Positions 1 through 7,589 of a stretch of 30,724 bases of DNA are shown here, piece by piece (the first letter of the stretch is position 1; every line of letters starts with the position of its first letter). Both the position numbers and the translations under genes were made by a program. Below the pieces are notes generated by a model. It worked only from the letters and a program-made list of their open reading frames with translations. It did not search any database and was not told where the DNA came from. This DNA comes from a virus, in the IMG/VR virus record IMGVR_UViG_3300027963_000226, positions 1-30,724 of that record. One strand, written 5' to 3'.

Positions 1-1
1 C

Positions 2-229
2 ATACAATTGTTAGACACTACATACTTAGATATAACGGAAATTGGAGCAGGGCGAACATCTGGTTTATCAAAAACTTGGTCAAATGTTACTAGTACTCCG
101 TTAGTCAAATTAAAAGCAGCGTATGATTCAACAACATTCTCTACACCAAAAACAACTAAAATTATTATTACACATAATATCTACGGTTCAAGAGTTGTTG
201 TTCCTGTTACAATACAAGCAGTTGCTTAA
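2..229 (+). CDS. 3' end of a gene cut by the window start; unrecognised, probably virion protein
   Basis: The frame is open from base 2 to the TAA at 227-229, so this is the C-terminal tail (about 75 residues) of a gene beginning outside the window. A TTG at 8 could be a start, but nothing like a ribosome binding site can be seen before it. The peptide is rich in Thr, Ser and Val and ends in alternating hydrophobic residues (SRVVVPVTIQAVA), as expected for a beta-rich domain. It lies directly upstream of a run of structural genes on the same strand, so a virion role is a guess from context. I recognise no family. Confidence 0.55.
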   Translation: MQLLDTTYLDITEIGAGRTSGLSKTWSNVTSTPLVKLKAAYDSTTFSTPKTTKIIITHNIYGSRVVVPVTIQAVA

Positions 230-276
230 AATTAAAAATAATATTTTATTGATTTAGTTATAAATGGATATACACT

Positions 277-1380
277 ATGAGTTATTTTGGTTCAGTTAGA
301 AAAGCGCCTTCGGCAAAAACAATTGCTTATGCCCGTGGTTTATGGGAAACTAATACTGGCGAACTTCTAACTTTTTTTACAAGTTCAACACAAAATACAG
401 CATCACTTGAATACTATTATGAAGTATGGGGATCTGCTTCATTATCATGTAACGATGAAAGAATGTTTTCAGTAGCATACGGTCATGTTAGTGGTTCTGG
501 TTCTATAAATCAAGGTGGTGATGTAAATGATACTGCAGCTAGAGCAATTTATTCACAATATAAATTATTGTGTTTAGACGGCAATGAAACTGGACTAATT
601 ATGTCTAGTTCTAATGGTGCTGCAATGACCGATTTTTATGCTATTAACATTAATAGAGATAAATTTGGTGATAAATTAGATCCAGGTAATTTTCAAGTAA
701 ATATAGCAATACTTTCTGGTAGTGGAATAGTGAATTCACAACATACTGGCAGTAAGGTTAAAGTTTCAGGTTCAGGTGCAACACAAAAGTATATATCATT
801 GATAGATGATTCTAATGACTTGAACGATGCAAGTGAATACCCATCTCAAACTTCAATTGTAAGACATTTAGTTAGTGGTAGTTTAACCAACGGTATATAT
901 AACTCTACTAACCCACATTATTATGGTAAAGTATTTCCAAGTCAAGGAACACTATTAATATCAGCAGAAAAATTAAATCAATCTGCTTCTTTTAATACGG
1001 TTACTGGTAGTAACATTGCAGGTGATAATGCTTATAAATTGTTTACAGCAATAAGTGGTGCAGCGGCAGTTTCTTCACCAGTTGGATTTACCGCAAGGTC
1101 AGTTAAAAACAAAAATGAATTATATTACTTTGTAACCATACCAACTGATTCTTTCAATCATACTAATAATCCTACGTATGTGAGTCAACTGTCTACTACG
1201 CAAGGTAAAATTCTTAATACAAGATTTGTAGATGCTCCTAAAGTTTACATAACAACTATTGGTTTGTACGTACAGAATAATACTGGCGGTTATGACTTAG
1301 TGGCAGTTGGTAAGATGAGTAGACCAGTATTAAAAACACCAAATACCGAATTATCAATTACTGTTAAATTGGAGTATTAA
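277..1380 (+). CDS. Virion structural protein, paralogue A of the YITTIGLY-module family
   Basis: This 367-residue protein has no enzyme motifs and a beta-rich, Ser/Gly/Thr/Asn-rich composition. It consists almost entirely of a module found in four other proteins of this window. Landmarks in order are TSSTQ...YYYEV, a YGH.SGSGS segment, ARAIYSQYK, a N-x-N-R-D-K-F...LDPGNFQ segment, LIDDS, GKVFPSQG, FNTVTGSN...GDN and, near the C-terminus, YITTIGLY followed by LVAVGKMSRPVLK. The same C-terminal signature occurs in unnamed virion proteins of T4-like phages, from my general knowledge. ATG 277 follows a 47-base gap with only a weak purine-rich sequence upstream. The next gene starts 5 bases after its stop. 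Baseplate, neck or tail-attached placement cannot be told from sequence. Confidence 0.75.
   Translation: MSYFGSVRKAPSAKTIAYARGLWETNTGELLTFFTSSTQNTASLEYYYEVWGSASLSCNDERMFSVAYGHVSGSGSINQGGDVNDTAARAIYSQYKLLCLDGNETGLIMSSSNGAAMTDFYAININRDKFGDKLDPGNFQVNIAILSGSGIVNSQHTGSKVKVSGSGATQKYISLIDDSNDLNDASEYPSQTSIVRHLVSGSLTNGIYNSTNPHYYGKVFPSQGTLLISAEKLNQSASFNTVTGSNIAGDNAYKLFTAISGAAAVSSPVGFTARSVKNKNELYYFVTIPTDSFNHTNNPTYVSQLSTTQGKILNTRFVDAPKVYITTIGLYVQNNTGGYDLVAVGKMSRPVLKTPNTELSITVKLEY
711..774 (+). repeat. 64-nt near-identical repeat, copy 1
   Basis: Positions 711-774 match 5280-5343 with a single mismatch (C750 versus T5319). Both copies encode the same stretch (SGSGIVNSQHTGSKVKVSGS) of paralogous modules that are otherwise much more diverged, which suggests recent sequence exchange. 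Confidence 0.9.
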
Positions 1381-1385
1381 AAGGT

Positions 1386-2489
1386 ATGGCAAATTATACT
1401 TATAAGTCGTTTACAGATAATGCAAAAAATATAAGTGCAAGAGAATTGGTTTCAGCTCCGTTATGGTCTGGTAATTCATTTGGTTTGTATAGTGTTTATA
1501 CGAGTTCTGAACAATCCAATACTCAAAAAAGATACTTCTATGAAGTTTACAATACACAATCGTATATACAAGGTTCTGAGTCTCAATTTAGTCTTACGTA
1601 TGGTGATTATCCAGGTAGTGGTTCTTCTACTGGTTCTTACAATGTTTCAGATTATGATTACCCCACGAGAGCAATTTATTCACAATATAAAAGATTACTT
1701 CTTAACTCTGGTGTTGATTTATTTGAGTTTCCGTACAACGATGGTACAATTCAAACATCGGAACATATATATGTTGTAAATGTAAACCGTTCAAGATTTA
1801 AAGATAGAATGGATACAAATACATGGCAGTTGTCACTCTCTAAATTGACTGGAAAGGGTTCTGCTAGTATAGCATCCAACGCTGATATTATTACTTTAAT
1901 AGATGATTCTGGTACTTCAACTACAGCGTTGGCTCAACAGGGCGGTAGAGTGTATAGTGTTCGTAGTGGTAGTTTGAAAGACGGTCTTTATACTGGTACA
2001 TATGCAAATACACCTTGGGGTTTATTCTATCCAGATAATGGTGTTATTGTATTAAATGGTAAAGCACTCGATGCTTCTGCTTCATATTACACATCTCGGT
2101 CTTACGTTCCAACTGTATCTCAAAATACATATACTGGATCTATGTGGGGTGATAATAGTGCTTATCGTTTCTTTAATTCTGTAAGTGGTGCTATTGCTTA
2201 TAGTCCAACTACACATTCATTTCAAGGTAGAACGAGTGAAGTGGTTTCTTCTGCATATTATTTTGTTAGAATATATTCCAATGAATATAATTACACCACA
2301 AATTCAAGTTTCTTGGATTCAAATTACAAAATAAAATTCCAACGAATGAGAGAAGATCCAAAAGTTTATATAACTACTATCGGTTTATACGATGATTCAG
2401 GAAACTTACTTGCTATTGCAAAATTAAGTAAACCAATTCAAAAATCATTTGATAGAGAAGTTATTATTAAAGTTAAATTAGATTACTAA
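1386..2489 (+). CDS. Virion structural protein, paralogue B of the YITTIGLY-module family
   Basis: This 367-residue protein has exactly the same length as its upstream neighbour and is clearly paralogous to it. Shared landmarks include YTSSEQ...YFYEVY, the YGDYPGSGSS segment, TRAIYSQYK, VNVNRSRFKDRMD, LIDDSG, SGSLKDGLY, a G-x-FYPDNG segment, and at the end VYITTIGLYDDSGNLLAIAKLSKPI. The start is ATG 1386, just after AAAGGT and 5 bases from the previous stop, so translation is probably coupled. The following gene begins 10 bases after its stop. I infer that the pair arose by tandem duplication and forms related subunits of one virion structure. No catalytic residues or membrane segments are visible. 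Confidence 0.75.
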   Translation: MANYTYKSFTDNAKNISARELVSAPLWSGNSFGLYSVYTSSEQSNTQKRYFYEVYNTQSYIQGSESQFSLTYGDYPGSGSSTGSYNVSDYDYPTRAIYSQYKRLLLNSGVDLFEFPYNDGTIQTSEHIYVVNVNRSRFKDRMDTNTWQLSLSKLTGKGSASIASNADIITLIDDSGTSTTALAQQGGRVYSVRSGSLKDGLYTGTYANTPWGLFYPDNGVIVLNGKALDASASYYTSRSYVPTVSQNTYTGSMWGDNSAYRFFNSVSGAIAYSPTTHSFQGRTSEVVSSAYYFVRIYSNEYNYTTNSSFLDSNYKIKFQRMREDPKVYITTIGLYDDSGNLLAIAKLSKPIQKSFDREVIIKVKLDY

Positions 2490-2499
2490 GGAATATATT

Positions 2500-5400
2500 A
2501 TGGCCATTTATAGTTGTTGTAGTTTTGATGGTTTCACCAATAGTATACTTAGTGCATTAAATTATTATGGTGCTAATCAACCATATTCTACTTTTCCAAA
2601 GTATACTACATGGCCCACTATAGAAACAACGGGTGGATTTAACACCAATTATCTAAACTGGCTTACACAGTTTGACCAAGCGAAAACATTTGAAAATTTT
2701 ACACAGGGATATACACCAGATGATGGTCAGGGAAACACTCTTAACATTATAGTGAGAGATTCGTACGCTTGGCTTCCTTTAGCATCATTATTGGCTGATT
2801 ATGACGAATATTGGCGAACTAAATCAGCTGGAATTGTAGGTGATAATGAAAATTTAGTAGCACAGACTCTTGGTTCATTCTCTACTTATTTGAAAGCAAA
2901 TACAACTAAATCAATATTATTGTTTGGAAGAGTAATTTCTGGTGCCACATTATATGACAAGTACGTTAATATAATAAATTCTCCTGAATTGACATCTCCA
3001 GCAGGAATAGCGGGTACTAATGATACATTACGTATTAGATCGTATGACGAAACTAAAAGACTAATTTCAAATTTTTTAAATGCTCCTGCATTATACGTAG
3101 CTACAACAACAACTAGTACAACAACTAGTACTGCTTCTACAACTGGTGCTGCTTCTACAACTGGTGCTGCTTCTACAACTGGTGCTGTTTCCACAACTGG
3201 AGCTGTTTCCACAACTGGTGCTGTTTCCACAACTGGTGTTGCTGCATGTAGATATACGTTTACGGTGAAACAAAAGCAAACTACACAGAAAGCTTCTATT
3301 AGTGGAGTAACAATACCTGGACCTTGTCAATTATATATTGATATTTGGAGATGTTGTTCTACATCAGGTCAAAATTTATTCCCAACTCCAGAACTGATTG
3401 CAACCGATAAAATAGTAGCAACTTCTAAAATCGCTTACAAACAGGATGCTTGTCCAGGCAATCCAAATAAAGATAGAATTACTTGGCAGTATTATTATGA
3501 TTTTGATGAAGTATCCGCCGGTATAAATACAGCATTAAATGTTACTGACGCTGCTGGCTTCAATGATTTAGAATATATAAATGAAAACTTAAAAAATAAT
3601 ATAAAAGTATTTGTTAATAATAATCCTGTTGTAGATGGCTGGAAAACAGATTGTGCAGCATGGCTCGCTGCAAGTCCTAAAAGTTTTACATTTGATGCAA
3701 AGATTAGAGAAATAGATCACACACATCAATGGAAGACAGATATAGTAAATTCCGGTGCTATGGGTAAGTTAGAACACTTATTGAATCAAGCAGTATATTT
3801 GGCAGACACAGACATAAAGAAAGATGCTAATGCGTTTGGTGGTGGGTTGCTAGTCGAAACAGAGAATGGTGCTGTTTACGCTAAATGCACAGGAGCGTCT
3901 GGTGTATCTGATTGTACAGCAACACAAGGTGGTGGGGGTAGTGGTGTTCCACCTGCTACTTCTAACGACTGTGCCAATAGAGAATATTGGGCAGTATATT
4001 CTGAGTTATCGAACGAGACTTTTGAATCTAGCTATGTTGATTATCCTATCATTGCCGGTCTTATCAAAAAGAGAGATGGTACTCCTGGTTATGTAGATGA
4101 TACTGGATTAATGCTTGCAATTTACAATGAAGGTATTACAAGATATTCTCCTTACTTAGCGTTTGAAGCGTTTGATGATGGTTCTTTAATTCAAACAAGA
4201 ATAGCTTTACCAACAAATCCATGTTTAACTGGTATTTTATCTAGATTTCAACGTGGAGTAAAAAGAAAAAGAATTCGTATTTTTAAAATAAAGTGTAGAA
4301 TAACTGAGCAAGAACTTCCATATAGAAAAGAGTCTGATATTGGTTATCAGTATATGTTAGATGCATTAAATGGTAAGTTACCAAACTCAATTCCAATTGT
4401 TGCATTAAAGAGCGATACTGGTAAATTTTTAACAACAACTGATGGTTATTATTACGCATTAGATGAAGTTGTTATGGCTTTGAATATACCATCCAGACAG
4501 CCAGATGACGGTACGTTTATTGCGTATGATAGTATTCAATTTAATCCATTTGGTGAGTGTGAACAATTTATAACAAAAGACTTTGAAACTGAATATAAGA
4601 CAGATCCAACTAATCCATGTGGATGTACAGAGATTGAAGTCAGAACAAATTACCTTACTTATCCAGCATTATCGTACGATCACCCAATTTTAGGTGACGG
4701 ATACTATAAACGTAAGAAAGAAAGAAAGAGAGCTACTAAACCAACCGCACCAACTGATATAGCAAGAAATCCATACGGATTAACAGACGGTCAAGAATTG
4801 ACAGGTGCAACAAGACAAAAAGACGATTGCTTTGATAAAGCAAATAAAGTACAACATCCATTTTTATTTGGTACTGACGTTTTAACTGCGGTGGTTAAAG
4901 ACACTAAGCGTGGATTGTTTGGTGCTTCAGCGTCACTTGATTGTTATTATACAAGTTCAACACAATATACTGCTTCAACGGCATATTATTATGAAGTAAC
5001 TGATTGTGATACGTGTGGTAAGACGCCTTATTTTGCTGTTACTTACGGTAATCACAATGGATCTGGTTCTTTAGCAACTGGATATAATAATCGTGATAGT
5101 GTATCGAGAGCGATATATTCTCAATATAGATTGTTATCAATGGAATCTACAGAAAAATATTATTCATTCTATAATAGTGGAACACTTGAAACACCCAATG
5201 ATATTTACGTTATAAACTTTAACAGAAACGGAATAAGCGATCAATTAAATGTTGGTAATTTTCAAATAAATTTAGCTGCACTTTCTGGTAGTGGAATAGT
5301 GAATTCACAACATACTGGTAGTAAGGTTAAAGTTTCAGGTTCAACTCCAATTATATTATCACTTATAGATAATTCATCAGAAATACTTGGTGATACGGTA

Positions 5401-5949
5401 TGTTCAGACACAGAAACAACTTATTATGATATTGTTAGTGGAAGTATAAGTTCTGGTGTACATTCTAGTGGTACTGGTAGTATATATACTAACTTAGCGA
5501 TTACAACTTATGGTAAAGTATATCCAAATCTCGGTGTTATAGTATTAGATTCTTCTAAATTAAATTCTTATTTGACATTTAATACTGTTACTGGTAGTAA
5601 TATTTTAGGTGACAATTCTTATAAGTTATTTACTTCAATAAGTGGTGCTGCTGCAATGGGTTATCCAATGCAAGCAAGAAGTGTTACACGAAAAACTACA
5701 AATCATTACTTCGTGAGAGTTGCAAATAGTGATTCTAATTATAGTAACAATCCAACATATACTTATGATGACTCTGCTAACATAGGTAAAATAAAGAATG
5801 CGTGTTTTATAAATGATCCTATGACTTACATTACAACGATTGGTCTTTATAATAAAGACAGAGAATTATTGGCTATTGCAAAGTTGAGTAAACCTATTAA
5901 GAAAACAAAAGAAAACGATATTTTAATAAAAATAAGATTGAATTGGTAA
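2500..5949 (+). CDS. Large multidomain virion protein: Cys-rich N-terminal part, STTGA repeat linker, C-terminal paralogue module C
   Basis: This 1149-residue protein has three visible parts. Residues 1-205 form an unrecognised N-terminal domain (begins MAIYSCCSFDGF). Residues 206-248 are a low-complexity Thr/Ser/Ala/Gly linker with six-residue repeats (STTGAA or STTGAV). Residues 249 to about 790 are Cys-rich and unrecognised, with a basic patch RGVKRKRIRIFKIK. From about 790 to the end comes the shared virion module (YTSSTQ, ARAIYSQYR type segment, LIDNS, VYPNLG, YITTIGLYNKDRELLAIAKLSKPI). AAGGA lies upstream of ATG 2500. I infer that the extra N-terminal domains give this copy of the module a distinct location or partner on the particle. 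Many cysteines are unusual for a cytoplasm-assembled virion protein and could bind metal or form disulfides after release. Confidence 0.7.
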   Translation: MAIYSCCSFDGFTNSILSALNYYGANQPYSTFPKYTTWPTIETTGGFNTNYLNWLTQFDQAKTFENFTQGYTPDDGQGNTLNIIVRDSYAWLPLASLLADYDEYWRTKSAGIVGDNENLVAQTLGSFSTYLKANTTKSILLFGRVISGATLYDKYVNIINSPELTSPAGIAGTNDTLRIRSYDETKRLISNFLNAPALYVATTTTSTTTSTASTTGAASTTGAASTTGAVSTTGAVSTTGAVSTTGVAACRYTFTVKQKQTTQKASISGVTIPGPCQLYIDIWRCCSTSGQNLFPTPELIATDKIVATSKIAYKQDACPGNPNKDRITWQYYYDFDEVSAGINTALNVTDAAGFNDLEYINENLKNNIKVFVNNNPVVDGWKTDCAAWLAASPKSFTFDAKIREIDHTHQWKTDIVNSGAMGKLEHLLNQAVYLADTDIKKDANAFGGGLLVETENGAVYAKCTGASGVSDCTATQGGGGSGVPPATSNDCANREYWAVYSELSNETFESSYVDYPIIAGLIKKRDGTPGYVDDTGLMLAIYNEGITRYSPYLAFEAFDDGSLIQTRIALPTNPCLTGILSRFQRGVKRKRIRIFKIKCRITEQELPYRKESDIGYQYMLDALNGKLPNSIPIVALKSDTGKFLTTTDGYYYALDEVVMALNIPSRQPDDGTFIAYDSIQFNPFGECEQFITKDFETEYKTDPTNPCGCTEIEVRTNYLTYPALSYDHPILGDGYYKRKKERKRATKPTAPTDIARNPYGLTDGQELTGATRQKDDCFDKANKVQHPFLFGTDVLTAVVKDTKRGLFGASASLDCYYTSSTQYTASTAYYYEVTDCDTCGKTPYFAVTYGNHNGSGSLATGYNNRDSVSRAIYSQYRLLSMESTEKYYSFYNSGTLETPNDIYVINFNRNGISDQLNVGNFQINLAALSGSGIVNSQHTGSKVKVSGSTPIILSLIDNSSEILGDTVCSDTETTYYDIVSGSISSGVHSSGTGSIYTNLAITTYGKVYPNLGVIVLDSSKLNSYLTFNTVTGSNILGDNSYKLFTSISGAAAMGYPMQARSVTRKTTNHYFVRVANSDSNYSNNPTYTYDDSANIGKIKNACFINDPMTYITTIGLYNKDRELLAIAKLSKPIKKTKENDILIKIRLNW
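3136..3243 (+). repeat. 18-nt tandem repeat encoding STTGA(A/V) linker
   Basis: Six 18-base units encode STTGAA twice, STTGAV three times and a final STTGVA. A shorter Thr/Ser-rich run (TTTTSTTTSTA) precedes them. The tract separates two domains of the 1149-residue virion protein. The unit size preserves the frame, so copy number could vary without breaking the gene. Confidence 0.9.
5280..5343 (+). repeat. 64-nt near-identical repeat, copy 2
   Basis: This is the partner of 711-774 with one mismatch, in the C-terminal module of the large virion protein. The flanking sequence on both sides is much less similar than the repeat itself. Confidence 0.9.
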
Positions 5950-5950
5950 C

Positions 5951-6301
5951 ATGATAACCGAAACAGAAATAATCGATATTATGTCTGGATCAATGATGTC
6001 AGATTTTCCACCAGTGGTTGATAGTAATGATATTTCAGAATATACTAAGCAATTATTTTTATCTATATTATCGGTGGATTCAAACAATAAAACACCAAAC
6101 CACTTATTTCATATTAGTAACAATTCTAATAAAATGAATGTTGCTCAGTATTATATACGTTTAATTAAAGAAGCACAGCAAAAGTTGGATAGACAAATTG
6201 AAAGTGTTGATACAACTATATTAAATACATCTATTAATGATGAGTTACCAAACACACGAATCAATACCCCAATACTTTTTTCTAAATTTTTAAAGGGGTG
6301 A
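5951..6301 (+). CDS. Small hypothetical protein between virion genes
   Basis: This 116-residue protein starts at ATG 5951, one base after the preceding stop, and ends 3 bases before the next start, so it sits inside a tightly coupled structural operon. It has no Cys, no transmembrane segment and no recognisable motif. A helical, charged middle part (MNVAQYYIRLIKEAQQKLDRQIES) suggests a short coiled coil or oligomerisation helix. Its context suggests a minor virion or assembly component, but I do not recognise a family. Confidence 0.65.
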   Translation: MITETEIIDIMSGSMMSDFPPVVDSNDISEYTKQLFLSILSVDSNNKTPNHLFHISNNSNKMNVAQYYIRLIKEAQQKLDRQIESVDTTILNTSINDELPNTRINTPILFSKFLKG

Positions 6302-6304
6302 TTT

Positions 6305-7588
6305 GTGCAAAAGCATAGCTTTGAAATAAATAAAAAAACACTCCAACTGATAGAAGAATATTTACTGTTTCAGATTTCAAATGGATTTCCTTCACGGGAA
6401 TACATTCAGATATTAATTAATAGTACTGGTGTATCGTTTACTATAAAACCACCCACACCTACTGTGCCGATTAGTTCTACTGAAAATACGGTTACTAACA
6501 ATTTAGTATATAAACGAATATCTACTGAAACCGATTATAGTAAACCTATTCTTAGATATAAGTCTGCAGGTTTGTTTGAGTGCTATTCTGAAAAAATAAA
6601 TAATTTTTTTACTGGTTCAACACCTTATAGTCATTCAAAATATTATTTACCAGTTTATTCAGAAAATCCAAATACTATAAATGCAGAACATATACTCGAT
6701 GTATGTTACGCTCATATTTCTGGATCTGGTTCATCGTACATAATAGATAAATGGACAGATTTAGTACCTGCTAAATCCTTATATAGACAATATATGTTGA
6801 ATTGCTTTGATACAAATAAGGGAAAATTTAAGTTTAAGAATGATAAGAATGGTGATTATTTTTATGTATTAAATTTCGATACTAATTTAATCAAAGATAG
6901 ATTAGATCCAGGTAATTTTGAATTATTATTATCACCATTATCTTCGAGTGCAAATCAACTAGTAAATACTGGAAGTAATTTTTATGCAAATCCTTCTTCA
7001 AGTGTTATTTATTCATTGATTGATGATAGTGGAGACGGTTCTGAGCAAACATTAAACGAAGGTGAAATAAGAGATTATTATTATTTAGTTTCTGGTTCAT
7101 TAATCGATGGTGTTTATGGCGAGTCAACTGATGATGCATGGGGAATGATTTTTCCAAGGCTTGGCTTTGTTATATTAGACGGTACTGTATTAGATACATC
7201 ATGTTCTTTTAATACCGTTACTGCATCTATCGATGGTGATAATATGAGAAAACTTTTTGTTTCTATTAGTGGTTCATGTAGTCCAAACGTAGTAAGACAA
7301 ACAACTGGATCTTTATTTGGACGTTCAACAACAACAACTATATCTGAAGCATACTTTTGTAGAGTAGACAGAAACGAATTTAATTATTCAACGAATCCAA
7401 CTTATACAGACTCTACTACTAACAAATTAAAATATAATTCTTTTTCTTCAAATCCAAGAGTTTATATTACAACTATCGGTTTGTACAATTTTGAAAATGA
7501 ATTGGTTGCAATTGGTAAATTACCAAAGCCAATATTAAAAACAAAAGATGATGAGCACGTATTTCAAATAAGAGTGAGATTGAATTAA
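6305..7588 (+). CDS. Virion structural protein, paralogue D of the YITTIGLY-module family
   Basis: This 427-residue protein starts at GTG 6305. The sequence AAAGGGGTG just upstream is a strong ribosome binding site and overlaps the previous stop, supporting this non-ATG start. Residues 1 to about 85 are specific to this copy (begins MQKHSFEINKKTLQLIEEYL). The rest is the shared module: FFTGSTP, YAHISGSGSS, SLYRQYM, LNFDTNLIKDRLDPGNFE, SLIDDSGDG, SGSLIDGVY, GMIFPRLGFVIL, SFNTVTAS, a N-x-FNYSTNPTY segment, and the terminal VYITTIGLYNFENELVAIGKLPKPILK. The next gene starts one base after its stop. The extra N-terminal helix-forming segment may determine where this paralogue docks. Confidence 0.75.
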   Translation: MQKHSFEINKKTLQLIEEYLLFQISNGFPSREYIQILINSTGVSFTIKPPTPTVPISSTENTVTNNLVYKRISTETDYSKPILRYKSAGLFECYSEKINNFFTGSTPYSHSKYYLPVYSENPNTINAEHILDVCYAHISGSGSSYIIDKWTDLVPAKSLYRQYMLNCFDTNKGKFKFKNDKNGDYFYVLNFDTNLIKDRLDPGNFELLLSPLSSSANQLVNTGSNFYANPSSSVIYSLIDDSGDGSEQTLNEGEIRDYYYLVSGSLIDGVYGESTDDAWGMIFPRLGFVILDGTVLDTSCSFNTVTASIDGDNMRKLFVSISGSCSPNVVRQTTGSLFGRSTTTTISEAYFCRVDRNEFNYSTNPTYTDSTTNKLKYNSFSSNPRVYITTIGLYNFENELVAIGKLPKPILKTKDDEHVFQIRVRLN

Positions 7589-7589
7589 T

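Noticed and set aside
259-266. TATAAATG resembling the T4 late promoter before the gene at 277
   Set aside because: It has one mismatch and would start transcription only a few bases before the ATG, leaving no room for a ribosome binding site; chance is likely in AT-rich DNA.
1435-1779. Alternative-frame + strand ORF inside the 1386 gene
   Set aside because: It is a shadow frame with no initiation signal, inside a gene conserved among its paralogues.
2886-3330. Minus-strand open frames opposite the STTGA linker
   Set aside because: They are low-complexity translations of the 18-nt repeat and lie wholly inside a well-supported + strand gene.
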